Source of the DNA: Sphingomonas taxi
GTDB taxonomy: Bacteria; Pseudomonadota; Alphaproteobacteria; Sphingomonadales; Sphingomonadaceae
NCBI GenBank assembly: GCA_003243195.1
Contig: QFQI01000003.1
Location: 1-64,000 of the forward strand
Direction: 5' to 3'
Length of the DNA: 64,000 nucleotides
Of the stretch, positions 1 through 8,825 are shown in pieces. Positions within the stretch are counted from its first letter, which is position 1, and every line of letters starts with the position of its first letter. The notes under the pieces are model-generated. The model was not told where the DNA came from. It saw only the letters and a program-made list of their open reading frames with translations, and did no database searches. The position numbers were made by a program, and so were the translations under genes.

Positions 1-157
1 CTACCTCCTGGTAGATCAAGGCCAGCGCCCATCCTTGCGATCACCTCAGCCGAACCAGAAAGTCCGTCGCTGCGGTGAAACGGTATCTAGGCGGGCAATC
101 CGGACACGTAAAGCCCCTTGTGCAACTTTTTTTGCCGCCGGGCGTGTGTAGGGTCCG
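1..157. other. Left-edge stretch without a supported gene
   Basis: This stretch lies downstream of the histidine kinase stop and reaches the window edge. A minus-strand ATG at 32-30 preceded by AAGG could start a gene running off the left edge, but only about ten codons are visible, so no call is made. The plus strand carries a T7 run at 127-133 with no convincing stem before it. Nothing else is recognisable. Confidence 0.3.
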
Positions 158-1504
158 TCACGCCGGCAAATGGACTCTGACGATCAGCCCGGGGTCCGCG
201 TCGCCGAGTTCGAGGCGCCCGCCGTGCAGACGCGCCACCGCCGCGGCAAGCGAAAGTCCCAGCCCGGCCCCGCCCCCGCCGCGCGCGCTGTCCAGGCGAC
301 CGAAACGCCGCAGCGCCTCGTCGCGGCGCTCCGGGGGAATGCCCGGCCCGCGATCCTCCACCGTCACCGCCACGCCGCCTTCCTCGATGTGCGCCCCCAG
401 CCTGATCGGACCTGCCCCGTATTTCAGGCTGTTGTCGAGCAGGTTCCCGATCGCCTGCGCGAACAGCTCGCGATGCAGAGGCACGGGCAGGTGCGCCGAT
501 CCGGCGGCGATGAGCGCGCGTCCCGCCTCGTCGAACAGCGGGGCATACATGTCGGCGATCGTGACAAGCTCCTCGGCCACGTCGATGATCGCGAAATTCT
601 CGCGCCCGATGCCCGCTTCGGCGCGGGTGATGCTCAACGCGGTTTGCACGATCAGGAACAGGCGGTCGGCCTCGAACAGCGCGCGATCAAGCGCTTCGCC
701 CGCTTCAGCGTCGACGCTGGCCGCGGCCGCGCGCTCCAGCGCGACGCGCATCCGGGTCAGCGGCGACTTGAGATCATGCGCTAGCCCGTCGGTCGCCACC
801 CGCAATTCGACCATCAACTGTTCGACCCGCGCCAGCGCGCCATTGATAGCGGTGCCCAGCGTGGCAAAGGCATCGCGCGCGCCATCCTCCGCGACGCGTG
901 CGTCCAGGTCGCCGGCGGCCACCGCGTTCAGCGCCGCCAGCGGATCCTGCAGCCGCTCCACGATCATCCGTGCCGCGATCCACGCCGCGAGCGCCGCGAA
1001 GATCAGTGCCAGCGACAGGACGATCCCGCTGACGCGTTCCAACAGACGCAACGCGCGCGCCTCGCCGGTGATGATCGCGCCGACCAGCAACCGTTCGCCA
1101 CCGGGCAGGCCGATCGCCTCGACATGCATCGCCTCCGCCGCCGCCTGCCGCCGCCGGTAGAGCGTCACGTCGGTACCGCCCGCTCCGCTGGCCACGCTCG
1201 GCGGCCAGGCATCGAGGTTGCCGGCGAGCGGCGCCCCCCTGCGATCGACCACCAACAGGACGGTGCCGGGCGTCACCAGACGTTCGGTGCGAACCGTCAC
1301 CTCGCGGGCAAGTGCCGCCAGCCCTCCCGCGTCATAGCTCGCGCGCAGATCGTCGCGCAGCACCCCGACCGTCCGGCTCGCATCGGCGCGCAACTGCTGA
1401 CGCACCATCAGGCCGATCGTCAGGATCAGCGCGGCGGCGCTCGCCAGTTGCAGGAGGAAAACGAGCGCGGCGAAGCGGAAGGTGGTGGACCGGAACACCG
1501 ACAT
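158..1504 (-). CDS. Two-component sensor histidine kinase (HAMP, HisKA, HATPase)
   Basis: Inner-membrane sensor kinase of about 448 residues. An N-terminal membrane segment (about residues 8-35) and a second near 165-185 flank a periplasmic region; a HAMP-like linker follows. The dimerisation box contains HDLKSPLTR with the phosphorylatable His near residue 243. The N-box (GNLLDNSLKYG) and G-box (GPGIPPE) of the ATPase domain are intact. The ATG at 1504 lies one base after the stop of the response regulator gene, so the two are translationally coupled; a longer reading frame to 1576 would run into the regulator and is not used. Signal unknown. It is the third gene of a PDZ-regulator-kinase operon. 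Confidence 0.9.
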   Translation of the reverse strand: MSVFRSTTFRFAALVFLLQLASAAALILTIGLMVRQQLRADASRTVGVLRDDLRASYDAGGLAALAREVTVRTERLVTPGTVLLVVDRRGAPLAGNLDAWPPSVASGAGGTDVTLYRRRQAAAEAMHVEAIGLPGGERLLVGAIITGEARALRLLERVSGIVLSLALIFAALAAWIAARMIVERLQDPLAALNAVAAGDLDARVAEDGARDAFATLGTAINGALARVEQLMVELRVATDGLAHDLKSPLTRMRVALERAAAASVDAEAGEALDRALFEADRLFLIVQTALSITRAEAGIGRENFAIIDVAEELVTIADMYAPLFDEAGRALIAAGSAHLPVPLHRELFAQAIGNLLDNSLKYGAGPIRLGAHIEEGGVAVTVEDRGPGIPPERRDEALRRFGRLDSARGGGGAGLGLSLAAAVARLHGGRLELGDADPGLIVRVHLPA

Positions 1505-1505
1505 G

Positions 1506-2192
1506 TCACGGCTCCAGACCGAGCCGATATCCCGCGCCGCGCACCGTATGCAGCAACGGCCGGCCGAAGCCTTCATCCACCTTCTTGCGCAACCGGCTGA
1601 GATGCACGTCGATGACGTTGGTGCCGGGATCGAAATGATAGTCCCATACGCCTTCCAGCAGCATGGTGCGCGTCACGACCTGATCGGAGTGGCGCAGGAG
1701 ATATTCCAGCAGGCGGAACTCGCGCGGTTGCAGGTCGATCGCACGCCCCGCGCGCCGGGTGCGGCGCGCGAGCAGATCCATTTCCAGATCGCCGCAGCGC
1801 AGCACGGTTTCCGGCGCCTTCCCGGCGCCGCCGCGACGAATGAGCAACCGGATGCGCGCCAGCAACTCCACGAACGCGAACGGCTTGGTCAGGTAATCGT
1901 CGGCTCCGTTGGTCAGGCCGTGGACGCGATCGTCCGCCGCGCCCAGCGCCGACAGCACGATCACCGGCGTATCCACTCCCGCGGCACGCAGCGCGGCGAG
2001 CACGCCCATGCCGTCGATCCCCGGCAGCATGCGATCGAGCACGATGCAGTCATGGCTGCCATCGGTGGCGTGGAACAGGCCGTCCCGGCCATTGTCCGCC
2101 CGGTCGACCACGAAGCCTTCTTCGCCCAGTCCGCGCGCGATGAAATCGGCCGTGCCGACGTCATCCTCGATCAGCAGGATCTTGTTGGCCAA
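1506..2192 (-). CDS. OmpR/PhoB-family DNA-binding response regulator
   Basis: Transcriptional regulator of 228 residues, the usual length for the OmpR/PhoB class. The receiver domain (about 1-120) has the acidic pair E9-D10-D11, the phospho-acceptor D53 in the VLDRMLPG motif and a lysine in the LTKPF motif. The C-terminal winged helix (about 130-225) carries the LQPREFRLLEYLLRH motif and ends with the typical VRGAGYRL strand. The ATG lies 31 bases inside the end of the PDZ gene, and the stop is one base before the kinase ATG, giving a tight three-gene operon. It probably binds the repeated sites in the divergent promoter at 2648-2698 (inference). Confidence 0.92.
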   Translation of the reverse strand: MANKILLIEDDVGTADFIARGLGEEGFVVDRADNGRDGLFHATDGSHDCIVLDRMLPGIDGMGVLAALRAAGVDTPVIVLSALGAADDRVHGLTNGADDYLTKPFAFVELLARIRLLIRRGGAGKAPETVLRCGDLEMDLLARRTRRAGRAIDLQPREFRLLEYLLRHSDQVVTRTMLLEGVWDYHFDPGTNVIDVHLSRLRKKVDEGFGRPLLHTVRGAGYRLGLEP

Positions 2193-2598
2193 ACGGCAGT
2201 CCTCCGGTCGCGTCCACGTGCAGGTCCAACGTCATCTTGCCGCGACGTATCCGAATGTCGACCCTGTGATTGCGCAGCGCATGCGCTGTGGCGGTCACGT
2301 TCGATACCGCGGCGCCGTCCACCGCCTCGATCACGTCACCCACGCGCATCCCGCCCCGGATCGCCGCGCCGTCGCTGCGCAGGCTGTCGACCACCACCGT
2401 GTCCGCGCCGGCGACGGCCAGCGTCGCCCCCACCCGGTCGCCGTCCCATAGCGGCGGCGTGGACGCGGGCAGCGCGCGCAGGCACAAGATCGCGGCCGTC
2501 GCGGCGACCAGCACGATCGCCAGCGCGAGTAGCCCGATGGCGTGCAGTTGCGCATCGGCGAAGCGCGCCGGACGGCGGGAAAGCGGCAGATGGGTCAA
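2161..2598 (-). CDS. Membrane-anchored PDZ-domain protein, TTG start
   Basis: Protein of about 145 residues with one hydrophobic anchor (LLALAIVLVAATAAILCL) followed by a PDZ-like domain; the GGMRVGDVIEAVDG stretch is the substrate-binding-loop type seen in DegP/GspC PDZ domains. I chose the TTG at 2598 because GGAGG ends 7 bases before it, whereas upstream ATGs lack a ribosome site and would place a basic, non-conserved extension before the anchor. The gene overlaps the response regulator start by 32 bases. A small PDZ protein cotranscribed with a two-component system suggests a periplasmic sensor accessory or protease adaptor; this is inference. Confidence 0.75.
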   Translation of the reverse strand: MTHLPLSRRPARFADAQLHAIGLLALAIVLVAATAAILCLRALPASTPPLWDGDRVGATLAVAGADTVVVDSLRSDGAAIRGGMRVGDVIEAVDGAAVSNVTATAHALRNHRVDIRIRRGKMTLDLHVDATGGLPFGQQDPADRG

Positions 2599-2647
2599 GC
2601 GCGGACCTCCTGCCCTCCCCCTACCCGTCCATATCCGCCGGCAGGAT

Positions 2648-2698
2648 GATCGGTACATGACCGATCCGTCACGTTTCACGGCGAGATGACCGATCGGT
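2648..2698. promoter_or_regulatory. Candidate operator: repeated ATGACCGATC sites
   Basis: The divergent promoter region between the PDZ-regulator-kinase operon and the polysaccharide gene holds two direct copies of ATGACCGATC at 2657-2666 and 2686-2695, 29 bases apart. The first is half of a perfect inverted repeat (GATCGGT, 5-base loop, ACCGATC; 2648-2666). The second contains the palindrome ACCGATCGGT at 2689-2698. Such repeated sites on near-integral helical turns are what a dimeric response regulator would use. The regulator that binds is not proven. Confidence 0.5.
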
Positions 2699-2829
2699 AA
2701 CCTTCCTCCCACGCTTCGCCAAGCCTGCGCCGGCTACACGCAGCGAGCCGGACGTTTCTGTCCGTCGGGAGCCGATTCGTGACCTTTTCGACCGTTCGCC
2801 ACGCGGCGATCCGCTGGAGCCGCTGAGCC

Positions 2830-5800
2830 ATGACCCGTCCGATCTTCTTCGACCCCACGGGGCGGCGCAGCCGCCTGTCGAAGCGCGTGGTGGGAGCATT
2901 GCTGCTGCTGATCGTGGCCTGCGCGATCGTCTTTGCGATCACGCTGGTCCGTGTGCCGCGCGGGCGCGATCTGGTGCTGCCGCTGCCACAGCCGCATGCC
3001 GCGGCCTTGCGGACGCAGAAGACGCGCGGCGGGCTGGCGGGATGGCTGCCGCGTGCGTCCACCGCCGCCGCCCCGCATACGCCGCTGTCGGTCGGCTTCT
3101 ACGTGCCCGGCGACGATGCGAGCATCGCCTCGCTGCGCCGGCACAGCGCCAGCCTCGACTGGGTGGTGCCCGCGCTGGTCAGCGTCTCCGGCCCGCGCCA
3201 CGATGTGGACGTCCAGTCCGATCCGGCATTCGACCGCATGATCGTCGCGATGAAGCACGCGCCCAGGGTGCTGCCGATGGTGCAGAACTTTGGGGATGAC
3301 GACTGGGACGGCGCCGGCGCGGCCGCGCTGTTGCACGATCCGGTCGCCGCCCGCACCTTTGCGCAGCGGCTCGGCCGATATGTCGCGGCCACGCATCGCG
3401 GTGGACTGGTCATGGATTTCGAGGCGCTGCCCGCCAGCGCGATGCCCGACTATCTTCGGTTCCTGCGCGTCCTGCGCGCCGCGATGCCGGCCGGCGCACA
3501 GCTTGCGACCACCGTGCCGGCGGAGGACGAGCGCTGGCCGCTCGCCGCGCTGGCGCGCGTGTCCGACCGGCTCGTCTTCATGGCCTATGACCAGCATTGG
3601 GAGGGCGGCACCGCCGGCCCGATCGCGGCGCAGCCGTGGTTCGTCGACCAGGTGGGGCAGGCGCTGCGCACGGTAGGCCGCGACAAGCTGATCGTCGCGT
3701 TGGGGAGCTACGCCTATGACTGGCACGGCGACGACACCGCCGCGCTGTCGATCGAGGACGCGTGGCTCGCCGCGCACGACAGCCAGGCGCCCGTCACCTT
3801 CGATCGCGGATCGGGCAACGCCGGCTTCGCCTATGACGAGGCGGGGCAGCGCCACACCATCTGGATGCTCGACGCCGCGACGAGCTGGAACGAACTGCAG
3901 GCGCTCAGGCGGCTCGGCATCGACGATGTCGCGCTGTGGCGGCTGGGCAGCGAGGATCCCGGCTTCTGGGCCGATCTCACCGCGTTCCGCACCGGCGGGG
4001 TGCCCGACCTGACCGCGCCCGCCGCGCTGCTCAACGCCGATGTCGAGGGATCGGGCGAGATCCTGCGCATCACCGCCACCCCCACGATCGGCAAGCGCCA
4101 GCTGACCCGCGACGCGCAGGGCATCATCACCGACGAACGATATGACGTGCTGCCCACGCCCTATGTCGTCCAGCGGACGGGCGCGCAGGATCCGAAGCTG
4201 CTGGCGCTCACCTTCGACGACGGCCCCGACTCGCACTGGACGCCGCAGGTTCTGGCCGAACTGGAGAAGGCGCACGTCCCCGGCACCTTCTTCGTGATCG
4301 GACAGAATGCGCTGCAATCGCCCGGACTGCTGAACCGCATCATCGCCGACGGAGGCGAGATCGGCAATCACACCTACAGCCACCCCAATCTCGCGGACAC
4401 CTCGCCGCCGCATACCCGGCTGGAGATCAACACGACGCAGCGGCTGGTGGAGGCGTATACCGGCCGGCGCATGACGCTGTTCCGCGCGCCCTATTTCGGC
4501 GATGCGGAACCGACCACCACCGACGAGCTCGGCCCGGCGCTGATCGCGCAGCAGATGGGCTATACCGTCACCGGCCTGCACGTCGATCCCAACGACTGGC
4601 AGCGGCCGGGCGCGGACGCGATCGTGCGACAGGTGCTCGATCAGGTGCATGGCGCGACACCGGCCAGTTCGGGCAACATCATCCTGCTGCACGATGGCGG
4701 CGGAGACCGGTCGCAGACCGTAGCGGCGCTGCCGCGGATCATCGCCACCTTGCAGGCGCAGGGCTACCGCTTCGTCACCGTGTCGCAACTGGCCGGGCTG
4801 AACCAGGCGCAGGCGATGCCGCGCGTGGTGGGGCGCGACCTGCTGGCGGTGCGCGCCGACGTGGCGATGTTCCTGGTGCTCGCCGCGCTGGTCGCGACCA
4901 TCGGGGGGCTGTCGTATCTGGCGATCGCGCTCGGCATGGCGCGCGCGGTGCTGATGGCGGCGCTCGCCTGGATCCAGAGCCGCCGGCGTCGCGCCGAGCC
5001 GCCGCATGTCACGCCCAGCGTCTCCGTCATCATCCCCGCCTATAACGAGGAACGGGTGATCGCGAGTTCGGTCGCGCGCGTGCTGGCGAGCGATTACCCG
5101 GGCCTGCAGGTGATCGTCGCCGACGACGGGTCGCGCGACGGCACGAGCGCCGCGGTCGCCGCCGCCTTTGGCGACGACACGCGCGTCACGCTGCTGACGC
5201 TGCCGAACGGCGGCAAGGCGGCGGCGCTCAATCGCGCGCTGCTCCATGCATCGGGCGAGATCGTCATCGCGCTCGACGCCGATACGCAGTTCGAGCCGGA
5301 GACGATCGCGCGGCTGGCGCGCTGGTTCGCCGATCCCGCGCTGGGGGCGGTGGCGGGCGATGCGCGGGTCGGCAACCGCGTCAACCTGGTTACGCGCTGG
5401 CAGGCAATCGAATATATCACCGCGCAGAACCTGGAACGGCGCGCGCTGGCGGGGTTCGACGCGATCACCGTGGTGCCCGGCGCGGTCGGCGCATGGCGAC
5501 GCGCGGCGCTGGACGCGGTCGGCGGCTATCCCGAGGATACGCTGGCCGAGGATCAGGACCTGACCATCGCCATCCAGCGCGCCGGATGGCGGGTCACCTA
5601 CGACCCGCGCGCCGTGGCGTGGACCGAGGCGCCCGAGACGTTCCGCGCGTTGGCGAAGCAACGCTACCGCTGGGCGTTCGGCACGCTGCAATGCCTGTGG
5701 AAGCACCGCGCAGTGCTGCGGACCCGCCGCCCGTCGGGGCTGGCGCTGGTGGGACTGCCGCAGGCGTGGCTGTTCCAGATCGCCTTTGCCGCGATCTCGC

Positions 5801-6135
5801 CGCTGATCGACCTGACATTGGTCCTGTCGATCGTCGGCACGGCGCTGCGCGTTCACCAGCACGGCTGGGCGCAGACCAGCGGGGATGTCGGCACGATGGG
5901 GCTGTACTGGCTGGCCTTCACCGGCGTCGAGGTGCTGTGCGGCTGGATCGCCTACCGCCTCGACGGCCGCGGCGAGCGCTATCCGGCGCTGCTGCTGGTC
6001 GCGCAGCGGCTGGTCTATCGCCAGATCATGTATTGGGTGGTGCTTCGCGCGATCGTGTCGGCAGTGGCGGGGCTGGTGGTCGGTTGGGGCAAGCTGGAGC
6101 GCACCGGACGCGTCGCCGCACCCACGGCGAAGTAA
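2830..6135 (+). CDS. GH18-like hydrolase / NodB deacetylase / GT2 synthase fusion protein
   Basis: Single 1101-residue envelope protein. After an N-terminal membrane anchor (about 18-38) comes a GH18/YaaH-like barrel (about 75-400) with the catalytic-type D196-F-E198. A polysaccharide deacetylase domain (about 455-655) follows with all NodB motifs: TFDDGPD at 461-467, H514 and H518 in GNHTYSH, FRAPYFG, and H621 in LLHDGG. Two membrane segments (about 680-720) precede a processive GT2 domain with DDGSRDG at 765-771, D816-A-D818, E907-D908 and QRYRW at 944-948, then C-terminal membrane helices. It probably synthesises, deacetylates and trims a beta-linked amino-sugar polymer, combining functions of PgaC and PgaB. 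The product is unknown. Confidence 0.9.
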   Translation: MTRPIFFDPTGRRSRLSKRVVGALLLLIVACAIVFAITLVRVPRGRDLVLPLPQPHAAALRTQKTRGGLAGWLPRASTAAAPHTPLSVGFYVPGDDASIASLRRHSASLDWVVPALVSVSGPRHDVDVQSDPAFDRMIVAMKHAPRVLPMVQNFGDDDWDGAGAAALLHDPVAARTFAQRLGRYVAATHRGGLVMDFEALPASAMPDYLRFLRVLRAAMPAGAQLATTVPAEDERWPLAALARVSDRLVFMAYDQHWEGGTAGPIAAQPWFVDQVGQALRTVGRDKLIVALGSYAYDWHGDDTAALSIEDAWLAAHDSQAPVTFDRGSGNAGFAYDEAGQRHTIWMLDAATSWNELQALRRLGIDDVALWRLGSEDPGFWADLTAFRTGGVPDLTAPAALLNADVEGSGEILRITATPTIGKRQLTRDAQGIITDERYDVLPTPYVVQRTGAQDPKLLALTFDDGPDSHWTPQVLAELEKAHVPGTFFVIGQNALQSPGLLNRIIADGGEIGNHTYSHPNLADTSPPHTRLEINTTQRLVEAYTGRRMTLFRAPYFGDAEPTTTDELGPALIAQQMGYTVTGLHVDPNDWQRPGADAIVRQVLDQVHGATPASSGNIILLHDGGGDRSQTVAALPRIIATLQAQGYRFVTVSQLAGLNQAQAMPRVVGRDLLAVRADVAMFLVLAALVATIGGLSYLAIALGMARAVLMAALAWIQSRRRRAEPPHVTPSVSVIIPAYNEERVIASSVARVLASDYPGLQVIVADDGSRDGTSAAVAAAFGDDTRVTLLTLPNGGKAAALNRALLHASGEIVIALDADTQFEPETIARLARWFADPALGAVAGDARVGNRVNLVTRWQAIEYITAQNLERRALAGFDAITVVPGAVGAWRRAALDAVGGYPEDTLAEDQDLTIAIQRAGWRVTYDPRAVAWTEAPETFRALAKQRYRWAFGTLQCLWKHRAVLRTRRPSGLALVGLPQAWLFQIAFAAISPLIDLTLVLSIVGTALRVHQHGWAQTSGDVGTMGLYWLAFTGVEVLCGWIAYRLDGRGERYPALLLVAQRLVYRQIMYWVVLRAIVSAVAGLVVGWGKLERTGRVAAPTAK

Positions 6136-6249
6136 CGTCAAGGCCGACGCCCGCCGCCCGGCGCGGCGGGCGGCGGCATACGAAAAACCGGACTGAACCA
6201 GGGGTTCATCCGGGAAAACATATCCGCGATGTCAGGGATCGGACGGGAA

Positions 6250-6325
6250 TGGTGGAGCCGAGGGGGATCGAACCCCTGACCTTCGCAATGCCATTGCGAC
6301 GCTCTCCCAGCTGAGCTACGGCCCC
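6250..6325 (-). tRNA. tRNA-Ala (GGC)
   Basis: Reverse-strand cloverleaf of 76 bases with a GGGGCCG acceptor arm pairing CGGCTCC (one G-U), a canonical D arm, anticodon loop ATGGCAT giving anticodon GGC, TTCGATC T-loop and encoded CCA. It stands alone between the polysaccharide gene and the FYDLN protein gene. Confidence 0.97.
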
Positions 6326-6408
6326 ATTCCGTCCGGGAGGCAGCCCACTAGCGGGGGGCTGCGGGCTTGGCAAGCGGCGTTTTGCCGCCTGCCGCACCTT
6401 TTTTCGGA

Positions 6409-6729
6409 TCAGTTGTTTTCGTCGTCGTCGTTCTGCGTCTCGACACCCAGATCGTCGTCGCCGCCGAGATCGACCTCGTCGTCGGCCGAGGGCTCCTCGT
6501 CCTCGCCGGTGTCCAGATCCTCGTCGTCGCCGGCCAGGTCGCTGTCGGCCTTCTCCTTGTCCGGCTTCACCTGCTCGAACGGCAGCGGCTGCTTGGACTT
6601 GAGGATCGGTTCCGGCTCCCATGCATAACCGCAGTTGATGCAGGTGACGGGTTCGTCCTTTTGGAGGTCGTAGAAACGCGTCGCGCATTTCGGGCACGTA
6701 CGCTTCGTGCCCCATTCCGGCTGGATCAT
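6409..6729 (-). CDS. FYDLN-type acidic zinc-ribbon protein (TIGR02300 family)
   Basis: Protein of 106 residues. The N-terminal 45 residues form a zinc ribbon with two CxxC pairs (TCPKC and TCINC) around the FYDLQKD motif that names the family. The remainder is a long Asp/Glu-rich tail. This family is characteristic of alphaproteobacteria and has no established function; the ribbon plus polyacidic tail suggests a nucleic-acid mimic or RNA polymerase/ribosome-associated factor (inference). The start at 6729 (MIQPEWGTKRTC) is chosen because upstream codons encode unrelated sequence overlapping the divergent promoter. It diverges from aroA, the usual arrangement in this group. Confidence 0.88.
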   Translation of the reverse strand: MIQPEWGTKRTCPKCATRFYDLQKDEPVTCINCGYAWEPEPILKSKQPLPFEQVKPDKEKADSDLAGDDEDLDTGEDEEPSADDEVDLGGDDDLGVETQNDDDENN

Positions 6730-6784
6730 GCCGTGGAAAGCCTTTCGGATGGGTGGTTCAACAGGATAGCCTGCGTGAAGTGGA

Positions 6785-6824
6785 GCGCGCCTTGCCATAG
6801 CGCAAGGCGGCTGGCAAGGCGCGC
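6785..6824 (+). promoter_or_regulatory. aroA leader: alternative hairpins over the ribosome site
   Basis: Just before the aroA ATG (6830) lies a perfect 12-base inverted repeat, arms 6785-6796 and 6813-6824. The right arm contains the only Shine-Dalgarno-like AAGG (6816-6819). The left arm can instead pair with a nearer copy, giving an 8-base stem 6788-6795 with 6802-6809 and a 6-base loop, which would leave the ribosome site free. Two mutually exclusive structures of this kind are typical of translational control or attenuation. Whether transcripts start upstream of 6785 is unknown. Confidence 0.4.
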
Positions 6825-6829
6825 CGCGC

Positions 6830-8167
6830 ATGGCGCATTCTCCCTCCCCCGCTCCGTTCACCGTCCCCGCGCCCGCCCGGCTCGCCGGACGGATCCGCAT
6901 TCCAGGCGACAAGTCGATCAGTCATCGCTCGCTGATGCTCTCCGCGCTGGCGGTCGGCGAAAGCCGGGTCGAGGGGTTGCTGGAGGGGGAGGACGTGCTC
7001 GCCACCGCCGCCGCGATGCGGGCGATGGGTGCGACGATCGCGCGGGGCGACGATGGCGTGTGGCGGATCCACGGAGTCGGCGTCGGCGGGCTGCTGCAAC
7101 CGGCGCAGGCGCTGGAGATGGGCAATTCGGGCACGTCGACGCGGCTGTTGATGGGTCTGGTCGCCAGCCATCCGATCACCGCGACCTTCACCGGCGACGC
7201 ATCGCTGTCCGCGCGCCCGATGGAACGCGTCGCGACGCCCTTGTCGCGCATGGGCGCGACGATCACCGCCTCACCCGGCATGCGACTGCCGCTGATGGTG
7301 CGGGGCGCGTGCCCCGCGGTGCCGATCGAATATGAACTGCCGGTCGCTTCCGCGCAGGTGAAGTCGGCGGTGCTGCTGGCCGCGCTCAACACGCCCGGCA
7401 TCACCCGCGTGATCGAGCCGGTGCCCACCCGCGACCATAGCGAGCGGATGCTGGCCGGGTTCGGCGCGACGCTGAGCGTGGAGGCGGGGCCGCGCGGCCG
7501 CGTCATCTCGCTGACCGGCGAGGCCGAACTGAAGCCGCAGTCGATCGTCGTGCCCGGCGATCCGTCATCGGCGGCATTCTGGATGGTGGCGGCGTCGATC
7601 GTGCCGGGCAGCGACGTGGTGATCGAAAACGTCGGACTGAACTCAACGCGCGCCGGGCTGCTGACCGCGCTCCGCATGATGGGCGCCGACATCGCCGAGC
7701 TGGACTCGCGGGTGGTCGGCGGCGAGCCGGTCGCCGACCTGCGCGTACGCCATGCCGCGCTGGCCGGGATCACGGTGCCGCACGATCTGGCGCCGGCGAT
7801 GATCGACGAATATCCCGCGCTGTTCGTCGCCGCCGCCTTTGCCGCTGGCGCGACGGTTGCGCGCGGCGCGGAGGAACTGCGCGTCAAGGAAAGCGACCGC
7901 ATCGCCGCGATGCGCACCGCGCTGGACGCCAATGGCGTCCGCACGCAGGAGCATGCCGACGGCCTCACCGTCCATGGCAGCGGTGGCGAGCCGATCGCGG
8001 GCGGCGGCACCGTCGCGACGCAGCTCGACCACCGGATCGCGATGAGCATGACGGTCGCCGGACTGCACGCCCGCCGGCCCGTCACCATCGACGACGTCAC
8101 GCCGGTCGCCACCAGCTATCCCGCCTTTTACCAGCAGCTTGCGCAGCTTTCCGGAGAGGCGGCGTGA
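6830..8167 (+). CDS. aroA: 3-phosphoshikimate 1-carboxyvinyltransferase (EPSP synthase)
   Basis: Sixth step of the shikimate pathway in the cytoplasm: transfers enolpyruvyl from PEP to shikimate 3-phosphate. The 445-residue protein has the phosphate-binding GDKSISHRSLML motif near residue 25, the LEMGNSGTSTRLL motif near 98, and the C-terminal LRVKESDRIAAM motif. The sequence is of the class II type common in alphaproteobacteria, with Ala in place of Gly in the PEP loop region (inferred from alignment memory only). The stop overlaps the cmk GTG start in a GTGA junction, so the two are coupled, and rpsA follows in the conserved aroA-cmk-rpsA-ihfB order. Confidence 0.96.
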   Translation: MAHSPSPAPFTVPAPARLAGRIRIPGDKSISHRSLMLSALAVGESRVEGLLEGEDVLATAAAMRAMGATIARGDDGVWRIHGVGVGGLLQPAQALEMGNSGTSTRLLMGLVASHPITATFTGDASLSARPMERVATPLSRMGATITASPGMRLPLMVRGACPAVPIEYELPVASAQVKSAVLLAALNTPGITRVIEPVPTRDHSERMLAGFGATLSVEAGPRGRVISLTGEAELKPQSIVVPGDPSSAAFWMVAASIVPGSDVVIENVGLNSTRAGLLTALRMMGADIAELDSRVVGGEPVADLRVRHAALAGITVPHDLAPAMIDEYPALFVAAAFAAGATVARGAEELRVKESDRIAAMRTALDANGVRTQEHADGLTVHGSGGEPIAGGGTVATQLDHRIAMSMTVAGLHARRPVTIDDVTPVATSYPAFYQQLAQLSGEAA

Positions 8168-8790
8168 TTATCGCGGTGGACGGCCCGGCGGCGTCGGGCA
8201 AGGGCACGATCGCGAAGGCGCTGGCGCGGCACTATGGCCTGCCGCATCTCGACACCGGATTGTTGTATCGCGCGGTGGCGGCAACGGTGAAGCGGCTGGA
8301 GCTGGATCCGGAGATCGAGGCGGATGCGGTCGCCGCCTGCGACTTCGACGAACAGGTGCTGGCCGATCCGGTGCTGCGCGACGATGCCACCGGACAGATG
8401 GCGTCGATCGTCTCGGCGCATCCGCTGGTCCGCGCCGCCTTGCTCCAAAGGCAGAAAAGGTTCGCACACCAGCCCGGCGGGGCGGTGCTGGACGGTCGCG
8501 ACATCGGCACGGTCATCGCGCCGGATGCCGACGCCAAGCTGTTCGTTCGCGCGACCCCGATGATCCGCGCACGCCGCCGGCACGACGAGCTGAAGGGCCG
8601 GAACGCGACGATCAGCTACGATCAGGTGCTGGCCGACATCCGCGCCCGCGACGACCGCGACAGTTCGCGCTCCACCGCGCCGCTGGTCGCGGCGGCCGAC
8701 GCGATGGAGCTGGACACCAGCTTCCTGTCGATCGAGGCGGCCGTGTCGCGCGCGGTGGCGCTGGTCGAGGGGCGCGTCCGCGGCGCGTGA
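8164..8790 (+). CDS. cmk: Cytidylate kinase
   Basis: Cytoplasmic phosphorylation of CMP and dCMP to the diphosphates with ATP. The 208-residue product starts with MIIAVDGPAASGKGT, a P-loop (GPAASGKGT) of the Cmk family, followed by the LDTGLLYR motif that binds the nucleoside and the LDGRDIGTVI motif before the lid region. Translation starts at GTG 8164 inside the aroA stop (GTGA overlap). It precedes rpsA, as in most proteobacteria. Confidence 0.96.
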   Translation: MIIAVDGPAASGKGTIAKALARHYGLPHLDTGLLYRAVAATVKRLELDPEIEADAVAACDFDEQVLADPVLRDDATGQMASIVSAHPLVRAALLQRQKRFAHQPGGAVLDGRDIGTVIAPDADAKLFVRATPMIRARRRHDELKGRNATISYDQVLADIRARDDRDSSRSTAPLVAAADAMELDTSFLSIEAAVSRAVALVEGRVRGA

Positions 8791-8825
8791 CCCTGATCGG
8801 CTTCGTGGGCGGCGGCTTGCCTGCG

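Noticed and set aside
30..157. A short frame at the left edge
   Set aside because: Only a few codons are visible on either strand and no family can be assigned.
2734..6141. An uninterrupted minus-strand frame of more than 1100 codons antisense to the polysaccharide gene
   Set aside because: Composition is Arg/Gln/His/Asp-rich without any domain; it is the codon-position mirror of a high-GC gene on the other strand.
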